This document shows, in pieces, positions 20,749-30,030 of a stretch of 47,180 nt of DNA; positions within the stretch are counted from its first letter, which is position 1; each line of letters starts with the position of its first letter. The notes under the pieces are model-generated. The model did no database searches. It was not told the DNA's origin and saw only the letters and a program-made list of their open reading frames with translations. The stretch covers positions 1 through 47,180 of the forward strand of contig NZ_NHPP01000027.1 in assembly GCF_002838835.1 (NCBI RefSeq), in the 5' to 3' direction. The stretch is from Siphonobacter sp. SORGH_AS_0500 (GTDB taxonomy: Bacteria > Bacteroidota > Bacteroidia > Cytophagales > Spirosomataceae). A program made the translations under genes and the position numbers.

Positions 20749-21083
20749 CCTCTGGGTCACCAATGTATACAATCGTTCTATTTTAGTAACGTATATTTGT
20801 AAACGTTACTAAAATAGGGCACGACCTATTTTCTAAATCCTCATGCTTAATGATCTCCTCCGAAGGCGAAGCCTCCAAAATTCAGGATAATTTCTCAAGC
20901 TATTCCTTGCATACTGTCTATTATACATGACTGAATACTAAAGTATTAGGTTTTGATGTCAGTTCGCAATAGAAGAGGTAAATAGTACGAAAAGCATAGG
21001 CTCATGTTTTCAATAAGTCAACTTCTCACCAGCCAATGCTCTCGAGTATGGTGCATGATATATTTCTCTCAACTTAACAACGC
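20749..21083. other. 335-base gap between the mutarotase gene and fucP
   Basis: It holds the palindrome at 20778-20817 and a small inverted repeat AATACT-AA-AGTATT near 20934-20947. No gene is recognised. The gap probably contains a promoter for fucP, but no TAnnTTTG box was found. Confidence 0.45.
20778..20817. promoter_or_regulatory. 15-bp perfect palindrome containing GTAACGT-N10-ACGTTAC (copy 2)
   Basis: CTATTTTAGTAACGT, ten bases, then its exact complement (20803-20817). It lies 30 bases after the mutarotase stop and 267 bases before fucP. As RNA it would be a stable hairpin without a T tract, so it could also act as a weak terminator. The inner 24 bp match the palindrome at 5999-6022 in both half-sites and spacing, which favours a protein-binding site. 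Confidence 0.55.
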
Positions 21084-22374
21084 ATGAGTTCATCTACCAA
21101 TCATCAAAAAACAGGCTTTGCCTTCTTTCTTATTGCCTTTCTTTTTTTCTTATGGGGTTTTGCTCACAATTTAGACCCCATTCTGATCCCCCATTTAAAG
21201 CGATCCTTTGCCCTAACTACGACTCAATCGACATTGGTTGATTCTTCTGTTTTTATCGCTTACTTTCTGATGGCCCTTCCAGCAGGATTAGCTATCAAAA
21301 ATGGGGCTACCAAATTGCATCATCCTGGGTTTACTTTTATTTTCAGTAGGCTGTTTCCTATTCATTCCTGCGGCAAATCTGCAATCCTATTCTTTCTTTC
21401 TAGTCGCTCTATTTGTCATTGCCTGTGGATTAACTTTTTTGGAAACATCAGCTAACCCCTACGCTAGTGCATTGGGAACCCCGGAAACTAGTACGCAACG
21501 ACTCAATTTAGCTCAGTCATTCAATGGTTTAGCTACGGCTTTGGCTCCTGTCATCGGAGCCAGGGTTATCTTAACGAGAAGCTATTCAGACACCGAACTT
21601 TCGGCCATGTCTGAATCATTACGAATGCAAGCCTTAGCCTCGGAAGCTTCCTCAGTAAAGCTTCCCTACCTGATTTTAGGAATGATTTTATTGATTATTG
21701 CCATCATTTTTAAATTAATAAAACTTCCTCAAATCAATTACAAAACTTCCCATCATCAGAAAAGTCAGTCTATTTTCCATGCGTTCAAACACCGTCATTT
21801 AACGTGGGCTGTTGTTGCTCAGTTTTTCTATGTAGGTGCTCAAGTTTGTATATTCAGTTTGTTTATTCTATACGCTACGCAAGTAGCTTCACTTCCCGAA
21901 ATTCAAGCAGCCGATTATTTGGGAGTTTGTGGAATTGCCTTGCTAATAGGCAGATTCCTGGGTACTTTCTTTATGCGATTTGTAGCTCCGAATCGACTTT
22001 TAACCCTTTATGCGGGAATAAATGTTTTCCTGTGTCTGATTGCCATCATGGCCCATGGCCTCATTACCGTATACGCGATAGTACTGATTTGCTTCTTCAT
22101 GTCAATCATGTTTCCAACCATCTTTGCGTTGGGTATCAAGAATTTGGGAGCAGATACAGAATATGGTAGTAGTCTCATTATTATGTCCATTGTCGGAGGA
22201 GCTCTATTACCCAGGTTGTTTGGTTACCTAAGCGATATAACCGGCAGTATCCAAGTGGGATATTTTGTACCATTGCTAAGCTTTATAGTTATAGTCATTT
22301 ACGGGTTGTATGGGTATAAATCGGCCCCTACTAAAAAGGATACGGGCCCAACGCTCGTTTCTTTTTCTCACTAG
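21084..22374 (+). CDS. fucP: FucP-type L-fucose:H+ symporter (MFS), two apparent frameshifts
   Basis: Proton-coupled importer of L-fucose in the inner membrane. N-terminal helix FFLIAFLFFLWGFAHNLDPILIPHLKRSF contains the FucP Asn-Leu-Asp motif. FLETSANPYASALG retains the Glu that corresponds to the functional Glu of E. coli FucP, followed by TQRLNLAQSFNGL. The frame breaks in a five-A run at 21297-21301, and again near 21315-21318. Adding one base at each restores AIKKWGYQIGIILGLLLFSVGCF, the usual family sequence, and about 430 residues. Base composition here is visibly more AT-rich than the enzyme genes around it. Substrate could be another hexose in this subfamily, but the fucosidase context supports fucose. 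Confidence 0.88.
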
Positions 22375-22515
22375 CCCTCACTTTTTGATTAGGCTTCTTA
22401 CTTAAATGGTTACCCAAGTAGTTCCAGTGAAATCTTGGACTACGCCCGACCACCAACAATACATTACCTCTAGCTATTCATCATAGCTTTTTAATCCTTT
22501 CTAGTATCAATCACT

Positions 22516-23529
22516 ATGAAAACACTCGTTTGTGTTTCACCGGGGCACTTTGAATATCAATCCACAACAACGCCTTCCATTAAACCGGGCTTCTCCCTGC
22601 TTGCGATCAAACGCATTGGAATTTGTGGTACTGATTTGCATGCTTATCAAGGGAATCAGCCCTTTTTCAACTACCCTCGTACCCTGGGGCACGAGCTTTC
22701 AGCCGAGGTAGTACTGACGGATAACCCTGATTTTAAACCCGGTGATGCAGTAACCTTTATTCCATACTTTTATTGTGGCCTTTGTATTGCGTGCCGAAGC
22801 GGTAAACCCAATTGCTGTAAACATATTCGGGTCAGTGGCGTGCATATTGATGGGGGCATGACGGAACAACTTCTGGTTCCTTCTTACGCTTTAATTAAAG
22901 CAGAAGGGCTTAGCTATGATGAGCTTGCTTTAGTCGAGCCGCTGGCTATCGGGGCACATGGTATTCGTCGGGCTAACGTCATTAAAGATGAATTTGTCCT
23001 GATCATCGGTGCGGGTCCTATTGGATTAGGAGCCATGGAATTTGCCAGGATTGCAGGGGCAAAAGTCATTGCAATGGACATCAACGACGATAGGCTTACC
23101 TTCTGTAGTAAAACCCTAGGCGTAGATTATACCATAAACCCACGGCGAGAAAACCCTCTGGAGAAACTGGAACTCATTACGAATAGAGGTATGCCTACAG
23201 TTGTGATTGATGCAACAGGTAATCTGAATGCCATTAACTCGGGCTTTACGTACTTAGCTCATGGAGGCAGGTATGTATTAGTAGGCTTACAAAAGGAAAA
23301 TATTACTTTTAGTCATCCCGAATTTCATAAAAGAGAAGCTACATTGATGAGCAGTAGAAACGCCACCAGAGCCGATTTTATGCACGTCATGGATTGCATG
23401 CGAAAAGGCTTAGTCTCTCCGGCCACTTACATTACTCATCGGGTAGATTTTGATCAGGTACGAGACTGCTTCGAAGACTTCTTAGATCCGAACAATAAGG
23501 TTATTAAAGCAATGATTCATTTAAAATAG
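22516..23529 (+). CDS. Zinc-dependent medium-chain alcohol/sugar dehydrogenase
   Basis: NAD(P)-dependent oxidation of a sugar, polyol or aldonate. The 337-residue protein has catalytic-zinc ligands Cys37, His59-Glu60 (GHELSAE) and Glu141 (VEPLAIG). Its structural-zinc set is Cys87-x2-Cys90-x2-Cys93-x7-Cys101, and the Rossmann motif is IIGAGPIGLGAMEFARIAG (about 163-181). It resembles sorbitol, threonine and L-galactonate-type dehydrogenases. Placed after fucP, it may carry out an oxidative step in L-fucose catabolism in place of the isomerase/kinase route, whose genes are not in this window. That role is inferred. The GH43 gene begins 8 bases after its stop. Confidence 0.87.
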   Translation: MKTLVCVSPGHFEYQSTTTPSIKPGFSLLAIKRIGICGTDLHAYQGNQPFFNYPRTLGHELSAEVVLTDNPDFKPGDAVTFIPYFYCGLCIACRSGKPNCCKHIRVSGVHIDGGMTEQLLVPSYALIKAEGLSYDELALVEPLAIGAHGIRRANVIKDEFVLIIGAGPIGLGAMEFARIAGAKVIAMDINDDRLTFCSKTLGVDYTINPRRENPLEKLELITNRGMPTVVIDATGNLNAINSGFTYLAHGGRYVLVGLQKENITFSHPEFHKREATLMSSRNATRADFMHVMDCMRKGLVSPATYITHRVDFDQVRDCFEDFLDPNNKVIKAMIHLK

Positions 23530-23537
23530 CTAATGCA

Positions 23538-25139
23538 GTGAACGACGTACTTAGAAAACTCTTTTTCACGATCACAAGCTTCACGTGGGTTACCTTCGCA
23601 GGTATGGCCCAGAATCAACCGCAATGGGGAGCCTGGGAGCACTGGGGAGACCAGAAAAATGGAACCTACCGGAATCCCATCATTCCCAGCGATTACAGCG
23701 ATCTTGATTGCATTCGGGTAGGAGAAACCTATTACGCCATCTCTTCCACCTTCCAGTTCTCTCCCGGTATGATTATCCTGGAGTCAAAAGACCTGGTGAA
23801 TTGGAAAATCTGCGGTCATGCCGTTTCGGATCTTACCCAGATCTCCGATGAATTATCCTGGCAGAAAATGAATCGGTACGGCAAAGGCATTTGGGCGGGA
23901 TCTTTGAGACATCATAATAATCGCTTTTACCTGTATTTCGGAACACCTGACGAAGGGTATTTCATGACTTCAGCGGCCAAAGCGGAAGGCCCCTGGGAAC
24001 CGCTAACTCCCCTACTCAAGCAACCCGGCTGGGATGATTGCTCGGTAATCTGGGACGAACAGGGCAAAGGCTATTTCATCGGTACTCACTTTGCCGATGG
24101 CTACAAAACGTATCTTTTCAACATGTCTGCCGACGGAAAGTCCATTGACCGACAATCGGCCATTCTAGTAAATGCCGGGTCAGGAAGAGAAGCCAGTAAG
24201 TTACTCAAGGTCAAGGATTGGTATTACCTCATCTTCAGTGAACACAAGCCCGATAAAGGACGGTATGTGATGGCCAAGCGATCCAGAACGATCACGGGCC
24301 CATATGCCGAAGAAAAGCAACTCGCTCTGACAAGTCAGGAAGCCATGGAACCCAATCAGGGAGGAATTATACCAGGGAAGGATGGGAAATGGTACTTTCT
24401 GACTCACCACGGTACGGGCGATTGGTCAGGACGAATCGTAAGCTTACTACCCGTTACCTGGATCAATGACTGGCCGATCATTGGCACGGTACTCGGGGAT
24501 TCGATTGGAACCATGACCTGGGAGGGTAAAATTCCTTCCGCTAATGCTGGCGGCTATTCTCTGGCCCGAAGCGATGAGTTTAATACGCCCGTAATAGCCC
24601 AGCAATGGGAATGGAATTATCAGCCCAGAAGCGAAAAGTATTCGCTCCGTGAACGTAAGGGCTGGCTCCGACTCGAAGCTTTCAAGCCCCTGAAAAACAA
24701 TGAATTATTAACAGCGGGCAATACCCTGACGCAACGTTGTTTTAGAACACGTAGCAATGAAGTCATCGTGAAGCTGGATATCACTCGCATGGCTAACGGG
24801 CAGCGAAGCGGATTATGCCACTTCTCCCAGCAACAAGCTGCCATTGGCATTGCTCAAGAGGGCTCAACCCGCTGGATTGAATATCGAAAGAATGGAACAG
24901 TCATAAAGGGAGATACCCTTACCGGATCTTCGATCTGGCTACGTTCGGTCTGGGGATTAGATGGAAAGTCTACTTTTTCGTATAGTATGGATGGTAAAAA
25001 GTATACCTCTTTGGGCGAGCCCTATACTTTAGCCTGGGGTTACTATCGGGGGGACAGAATCGGTCTCTACTCCTTTAACAACGAAGCCGAAAAAGGATCA
25101 GTAGATATTGACTATTTCCATTACACGATTGAAAAGTAG
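23538..25139 (+). CDS. GH43 enzyme with C-terminal beta-sandwich, exported
   Basis: Arabinofuranosidase or xylosidase type enzyme of the GH43 group with an added C-terminal jelly-roll domain (GH43_12-like arrangement). The start is GTG at 23538 and is followed by a signal peptide (KLFFTITSFTWVTFAGMAQ). The five-bladed catalytic domain carries NPIIPSDYSDLDCIRVG with probable base Asp55, GIWAGSLRHHNNRFYLYFGT, WDDCSVIWDEQGKGYFIGTH, and REASKLLKVKDWYYLIFSE with the likely general-acid Glu. The sandwich starts near ARSDEFNTPVIAQQWEWNY and ends VDIDYFHYTIEK. It probably works on the same side-chain-bearing glycan as GH29 and GH97. Confidence 0.9.
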   Translation: MNDVLRKLFFTITSFTWVTFAGMAQNQPQWGAWEHWGDQKNGTYRNPIIPSDYSDLDCIRVGETYYAISSTFQFSPGMIILESKDLVNWKICGHAVSDLTQISDELSWQKMNRYGKGIWAGSLRHHNNRFYLYFGTPDEGYFMTSAAKAEGPWEPLTPLLKQPGWDDCSVIWDEQGKGYFIGTHFADGYKTYLFNMSADGKSIDRQSAILVNAGSGREASKLLKVKDWYYLIFSEHKPDKGRYVMAKRSRTITGPYAEEKQLALTSQEAMEPNQGGIIPGKDGKWYFLTHHGTGDWSGRIVSLLPVTWINDWPIIGTVLGDSIGTMTWEGKIPSANAGGYSLARSDEFNTPVIAQQWEWNYQPRSEKYSLRERKGWLRLEAFKPLKNNELLTAGNTLTQRCFRTRSNEVIVKLDITRMANGQRSGLCHFSQQQAAIGIAQEGSTRWIEYRKNGTVIKGDTLTGSSIWLRSVWGLDGKSTFSYSMDGKKYTSLGEPYTLAWGYYRGDRIGLYSFNNEAEKGSVDIDYFHYTIEK

Positions 25140-25160
25140 AGCATTCAGAAGATAAAATTA

Positions 25161-25186
25161 TAGTACACGTATTTATATACGTACTA
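25161..25186. promoter_or_regulatory. Imperfect palindrome upstream of GH97
   Basis: The core ACGTAT-TTAT-ATACGT is flanked by TAGT and ACTA; the left flank carries two extra bases. It lies 22-47 bases after the GH43 stop and 73 bases before the GH97 start. It resembles an operator more than a terminator because it is AT-rich and lacks a T tract. Confidence 0.35.
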
Positions 25187-25258
25187 CTTGCTTAACCTGT
25201 CCGTCTAGGTAGAATTAGAATGAAGCCTGATTCTGCCTACCCAAAACTTAAATCAGGT

Positions 25259-27180
25259 ATGAATAGTATTCGTTATTCTCTTCTTCTCTTCCTGTTAGCA
25301 GTAGCTGTCCGTGTGAACGCTCAGCAATTGTATTCGCCTAATAAAAAAATAGAACTGAGCTTATCTCAGTCCAAAGAAAAACCAGGCAGCTGGTTTTTGT
25401 CCGTTCATTATCATGGGAAAGCTAAAACCCCCGTATTTTCTCAAATCAAGCTTGGACTCGAAAGGGAAGATCAATCATTTACAGACAACCTTTCTTTAAA
25501 GAGCAGTAGTAAGCCTGTACCTATCAAAGAACAGTACACCGCTCTTCACGGGAAAAGCTCGAAACGGGAGAATGAAGCTCAGGAAATCACCTTTGCTTTC
25601 GTGAATACCAAAGGTAGTAAGTTGAATGTAGTCGCCCGAGCCTATAACAATGGCATTGCTTTTAAATACGAGTTTCCCGAGAAAGGACAGGGACCACTAG
25701 TCATGAAACGCGAAGCAACGGCTTTTGAAGTGGAAGATAAGGCCGAACGTTGGTTACAGAAGTTTGTTACCAGCTATGAAGGTTTTTACCCCGATCAAAA
25801 AGACTCTACCCTAACTGGAGAATGGGGCTATCCGGCTTTGTTCAAAACGGGAAATCAAGAACCCTGCTGGGCCTTACTAACCGAAGCAAATGTAGATCGT
25901 AACTACTGTGCCACTAAACTCAGTAATAGGCTGAGCAAATCCAGTTATCACCTGGAATATCCAGCCGCGACAGATGGATTTAATACCGGGCAGGTCAACC
26001 CTACGCTAACGTTACCCTGGAGTTCTCCCTGGAGGGTAGCTATCATCGGACAACTAGCGGACCTTGTTGAATCTACCTTGGTTGAGGATGTAAGTAAGCC
26101 CTCCCAGCTCACGAAGACCGACTGGATTAAGCCAGGAGTTTCGTCCTGGGTCTACTGGGCTTATAATCACGGAACGAAAGACTACAAAAAGCTTTGCGAG
26201 TACATTGACTTAGCGGCCCGAATGGGCTGGCCCTATACCCTGATGGACTGGGAATGGGACGAAATGACGAACGGAGGAACGCTCGAAGATGCCGTAAATT
26301 ATGCGAAATCGAAGGGGATCAAACCTTTGCTTTGGTATAATTCTGGGGGAGCTCACAATGAGGTTACCTCCGGTCCTAGAGATCGACTGACTACGCCGGA
26401 ATCCAGAGCTAAAGAATTTGCCTGGTTAAAGAAGATTGGAATCTATGGAGTAAAAGTAGATTTTTTGAAAGCGACAAGCAGGATATGATGCGGTATTACC
26501 TGGATATTCTGGAAGATGCGGCACGCTATGAATTAATGGTCAATTTTCACGGCAGCACGGTTCCGAGGGGCTGGAGCCGGACCTACCCACATTTAATGAG
26601 TATGGAAGCCGTTTATGGAGGCGAGCAGTATAACAATCAGGAATATATGACTACGAAAGGAGCCTGGCATAATACCCTATTGCCCTTCACTCGTAATGTC
26701 ATCGGTCCGATGGATTATACGCCCGTCGCTTTTACCAATTCCCAGCATGCTCATACGACTACTTACTCCCACGAACTGGCCCTTGCGGTGCTATTCGAAT
26801 CGGGCATACAGCATTTGGCGGATCGTCCACAGGGCTTTGATCAGTTACCGGACCCCGCAAAATTTATGCTCAAAGAAGTGCCCAATGCCTGGGACGAAAC
26901 ACAATTTCTGGCCGGGTACCCCGGAAAAGAAGCCGTTATAGCCCGAAGAAAAGCAGGACTCTGGTATGTGGCAGGCATTAACGGAGAAGATCGATCGAAA
27001 AAAATTTCCATCCCCTTTCATTTCCTGACTAAAGGCAAAACCTATCGGGCTGAACTTATTGCCGATGGTGAGTATGACTCAGGTTTCAACGTCAAATATA
27101 TAACTGTGAAAGAAAGAGATGCTCTGGAAGTAGAGTGCTTGCCTCGGGGCGGCTTTACGCTGATTTTAAATGAAATGTAA
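25259..27180 (+). CDS. GH97 alpha-glycosidase, exported, one frameshift
   Basis: Alpha-glucosidase or alpha-galactosidase of the Bacteroidota-rich GH97 family. I choose the ATG at 25259, since it opens a signal peptide (MNSIRYSLLLFLLAVAVRVNAQ); another ATG lies at 25220. The N-terminal sandwich has YSPNKKIELSLS and AYNNGIAFKYEFP, and the barrel has SSWVYWAYNHGTKDYKKLCEY, PYTLMDWEWDEM and KPLLWYNSGGAH. The frame breaks in a six-T run at 26461-26466. One more T gives VKVDFFESDKQDMMRYY, then NFHGSTVPRGWSRTYPHLMS and MEAVYGGEQYNN. An Asp (about 401) in VDF and a Glu (about 450) match the retaining, alpha-galactosidase-like branch by eye, so galactoside is the better guess. Full length is about 640 residues. 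Confidence 0.91.
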
Positions 27181-27210
27181 TACTTACTTTTTGCATTAGT
27201 AAGGCATGTA

Positions 27211-27253
27211 TTTGCCCGAACAGCAGTAAATGATTTACTGCTGTTCGGGCAAA
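27211..27253. terminator. 20-bp perfect hairpin after GH97
   Basis: Twenty bases starting TTTGCCCGAACAG are followed by TGA and the exact complement. It begins 31 bases after the GH97 stop. The stem is strong and symmetrical, so it could terminate transcription in either direction, though no separate T tract follows. Confidence 0.6.
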
Positions 27254-27865
27254 TTAGGTGTAAGTCCTAATTACTAGTATTCAGTAAAGTCTGAGAAGTT
27301 GTTTAAAGGTTCACGACAAAACAAATAGGAATCGGTCCGATAATTTGGGGTTACTAACTTTCAAATTACCCTGTCATGAATCCAACAGGTTTGAACCATT
27401 CCTACAAAGAAGCTATTCCACTACTACTTTCCACCCTGCATTTGGCGACGTAAACGGAAGCACTGCATTCGCTTTATTAGTATTGCTATCTTATGCATTA
27501 GTTAAGGGAACTTACGTGACATCAGATACCAAATGATCCCAGCCTAGTCATTAGTGTACGATTCTTCGATTAACTGCTAATGCTTGTACTGAGTTATTCT
27601 AGTGGGTGAAGCATATGGTCTGCTTTTGCCATTAGTGCCTTACGAGTAATTAAAATCGCCCCTGGTCTTCGGATGTGACAGGGAGTTCAGCCGTAAGTAT
27701 TCTGAGTGCAGAAGCTGCCCAACACCTATCCCTCTGAGCCAAACATGATCTTTTCTCTCACCAAACCAAACATTCCTTAGAGAAGTATAAATACCATTGA
27801 ATAGGATCTATTTAATGAATGATTCCACGCAGTGCTAATTGTATCCATAAAATGAACTCAGTACC
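27254..27865. other. 612-base region without a recognisable gene
   Basis: Between the GH97 hairpin and the metal-efflux regulatory genes. A 63-codon open frame (27345-27536) has no recognisable features. A short cysteine-containing stretch in another frame near 27660-27750 (YSECRSC) vaguely recalls transposase zinc regions but cannot be supported. It could be a decayed gene or simple spacer. Confidence 0.4.
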
Positions 27866-27873
27866 TACTTTTG
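27866..27873 (+). promoter_or_regulatory. -7 promoter box directly before the response regulator gene
   Basis: TACTTTTG fits TAnnTTTG and ends only 4 bases before the ATG at 27878. Transcription would then start at or next to the start codon, giving a leaderless or nearly leaderless mRNA. The same octamer occurs at 29997-30004. Confidence 0.45.
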
Positions 27874-27877
27874 TTTT

Positions 27878-28556
27878 ATGAGACTATTAGTAATTGAAGA
27901 TGATGACCGGGTCGCTCATCTGATTGGTCGAGGTTTTGAGGAAGAGGGCTGGCGGGTAGACCTGGCTTTTGATGGACAGATGGGTAAGCGACTCGCGTTA
28001 ACGCCTGATCATGATGCGATCATCATGGATCTCATTTTACCTAAACTCAATGGGCTGGATTTATGTCGCGAAATTCGCCAGGCCCGGCCGGATGTACCCA
28101 TTCTTATGCTTACCGCTTTGGGAACCACGGACGATAAGGTGGAAGGATTCGATGCCGGGGCCGACGATTATCTGGTGAAACCCTTTGAGTTCCGCGAACT
28201 CTCCGTGCGGCTCCGCACCCTACTTAAACGGCAGGCCCGACAGCCAGTGGGGTCGCCGGTTACGCTGCGGCTGGCCGATCTGGAACTGAATGTGGTAACC
28301 CATACGGTTACCAGAGCGGGGCAGGAAATACCCCTGACTCCTAAAGAATTCAAGTTACTGGAATACATGCTCCTGCACCAGGAACGCTTGCTGACCCGTG
28401 CCGAAATTGCCGAGAAGGTCTGGGATACCCATTTGATACCGGTACTAATTTCATCGACGTGTATATCAACTACCTACGCAAAAAATTGACCGGGATTATG
28501 AGCCGAAGCTTATTCACACTAAATCAGGCGTTGGGTTTGTGCTTAAAATAGGCTAG
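27878..28556 (+). CDS. OmpR/PhoB-family response regulator (CusR-like), two apparent frameshifts
   Basis: Transcription factor of the two-component pair controlling the metal-efflux cluster. The receiver domain starts MRLLVIEDDDRVAHLIGRGF, with phospho-acceptor Asp51 in AIIMDLILPKLNG and the switch Lys in DDYLVKPFEF. The winged-helix domain contains LTPKEFKLLEYMLLHQERLLTRAEIAEKVWD. The frame breaks near 28432-28434 and in a six-A run at 28480-28485. One added base at each restores THFDTGTNFIDVYINYLRKK followed by IDRDYEPKLIHTKSGVGFVLKIG, giving 226 residues, the normal length. It stops 4 bases before the sensor kinase start. Confidence 0.93.
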
Positions 28557-28560
28557 ATCG

Positions 28561-29928
28561 ATGAAAATTCGTACGCGTCTGACGCTGCTTTTTACCGCCA
28601 TTTTTGCTACGCTGTTAGTCACATTTGCCTTCGTGGTCTTCTTCGCCTACAGCCAAAATCGTCGGCAGGCGTATTATGACCGATTACGGGAACAGGCTGT
28701 GACCAAGGCGGATCTGTTGCTGGATGCCCAGGTGTCCCCCTCGGTGCTACAGGTCATCTATCGTCATATGGCTTCTTCGCCTTTTCAGGAGGAAGTAGCT
28801 ATTTATGATACGGCGTTTCACCTGCTTTATCACGATGCGGTCGAGGTGGACAAGGTCAAGGAAACTCCGTCCATGATTAAAACGATTCTCCAGCAGCGGG
28901 AACTTCGGTTTGAGCAAGCCAACACCCAGGTCATTGGTTTTTTACACCATCGACGAGGCATTCCGTATGTCATCACAGCGGCTGGTCGTGACCAGCTAGG
29001 CTTAGCGAAAATGCGTTCGCTGGGTTTAATTCTAGTACTTACCCTTTTAGGAGCGGTTGGACTACTGTTATTGGTCGGTTATTTCCTGGCTCGAAAGACC
29101 CTGGAACCCGTAGCCCAAATGGTGGCTCAGGTCGGTGATATTACAGCCAGTAATCTGGACCAACGAGTGCTCGGAGAAACTGGGCAGGATGAGTTAGCTG
29201 AGCTGGCCCGGACGTTTAACCAGATGCTCGACCGGCTGGAACATTCTTTCGACGCTCAGCGACAGTTTGTCTCCAATATTGCCCATGAATTACGGACACC
29301 ACTGTCGGCCATCGTGGCCGAACTGGATCTGGCCGCTGTCCGGGAGCGAACCGTCCCCGAGTATCGGGCCGTCATTGAACGCACCTCTGCCGATGCCCGC
29401 AAACTAGTCCGTTTGTCTAATGGCCTGTTCGATCTGGCCAAAGCCAATTATGACCCCTCGGAAATTGCCTTCCGTCATTTGCGTCTCGATGAAATTCTGT
29501 TGGATGCCCGGCAGGATCTGCTACGGGCCAATCCAGACTATATGGTCGAATTATTCGTTGAGCAGGAAGGCGACGATGCCGACGTTATGTCGATGTACGG
29601 GAACGAATACTTACTACGGGTAGCCTTTAAAAATCTGCTGGAAAACGGGTGTAAATTTTCTCCCGACCACCGCTGTACAGTAACCCTTACGCATACCTAT
29701 CAAACAGCCATCCTACGCTTTGACGACCGGGGAATTGGGATTCCGCCCGACGAACTCCTGGATTTGTTCAAACCCTTTCATCGGGGACGTAATGTTCAAC
29801 ATATTGATGGGAATGGCATTGGTTTGCCACTCACCCAACGTATCATCCACCTGCATAAAGGCACCATCCAGCTAACTTCCCGCCTGCAGGAAGGCACTAC
29901 CGTGACCGTCGAATTGCCCCACGTGTGA
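28561..29928 (+). CDS. Membrane sensor histidine kinase (CusS-like)
   Basis: Partner of the upstream response regulator. Its layout: N-terminal membrane helix (about 5-30), a periplasmic sensor domain (about 31-155), a second helix (LGLILVLTLLGAVGLLLLVGYFLA), HAMP, HisKA with His242 in FVSNIAHELRTPLSAIVAEL, and HATPase with LLENGCKFSPD, DRGIGIPPDEL and GNGIGLPLTQRI. The periplasmic segment contains several histidines (IYRHMAS, HLLYHDAVEVD, GFLHHRRG) that could bind metal, which fits the efflux pump downstream. The protein is 455 residues with no frameshift. Confidence 0.94.
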   Translation: MKIRTRLTLLFTAIFATLLVTFAFVVFFAYSQNRRQAYYDRLREQAVTKADLLLDAQVSPSVLQVIYRHMASSPFQEEVAIYDTAFHLLYHDAVEVDKVKETPSMIKTILQQRELRFEQANTQVIGFLHHRRGIPYVITAAGRDQLGLAKMRSLGLILVLTLLGAVGLLLLVGYFLARKTLEPVAQMVAQVGDITASNLDQRVLGETGQDELAELARTFNQMLDRLEHSFDAQRQFVSNIAHELRTPLSAIVAELDLAAVRERTVPEYRAVIERTSADARKLVRLSNGLFDLAKANYDPSEIAFRHLRLDEILLDARQDLLRANPDYMVELFVEQEGDDADVMSMYGNEYLLRVAFKNLLENGCKFSPDHRCTVTLTHTYQTAILRFDDRGIGIPPDELLDLFKPFHRGRNVQHIDGNGIGLPLTQRIIHLHKGTIQLTSRLQEGTTVTVELPHV

Positions 29929-29934
29929 CGGTTC

Positions 29935-29975
29935 TTCTAATAGAATTCTAATAATTTTCTGTGAGTTTTCTAACA
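29935..29975 (+). repeat. Four direct 8-bp repeats in 11-bp register, probable response-regulator sites
   Basis: TTCTAATA (29935), TTCTAATA (29946), TTCTGTGA (29957) and TTCTAACA (29968) start exactly 11 bases apart. OmpR/PhoB-family regulators are known to bind head-to-tail direct repeats with this periodicity. The last repeat ends 21 bases before the TACTTTTG box at 29997-30004, in the position of an activator that contacts polymerase. The adjacent regulator is the obvious candidate. Confidence 0.65.
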
Positions 29976-29996
29976 GCTGCTTCTTAAGCATTGGCC

Positions 29997-30004
29997 TACT
30001 TTTG
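29997..30004 (+). promoter_or_regulatory. -7 promoter box upstream of mgtC and the efflux genes
   Basis: TACTTTTG fits TAnnTTTG. No -33 TTTG stands at the right distance; the 11-bp-register repeats end there, suggesting an activator-dependent promoter. The predicted leader to the mgtC-family ATG is about 190 bases. Confidence 0.5.
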
Positions 30005-30030
30005 CCCTCGTTAATCGAAAAGAAAATCGT

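Noticed and set aside
27345..27536. 63-codon frame before the response regulator
   Set aside because: No start signal, family resemblance or operon context; reported only as part of a gene-free region.
27660..27760. Possible transposase zinc-region remnant (YSECRSC)
   Set aside because: Too short, without flanking inverted repeats or DDE motifs, so not supportable as a mobile element.
29935..29975. CRISPR-like array
   Set aside because: Repeats are only 8 bp with 3-bp gaps and no cas genes; the spacing fits regulator binding sites.
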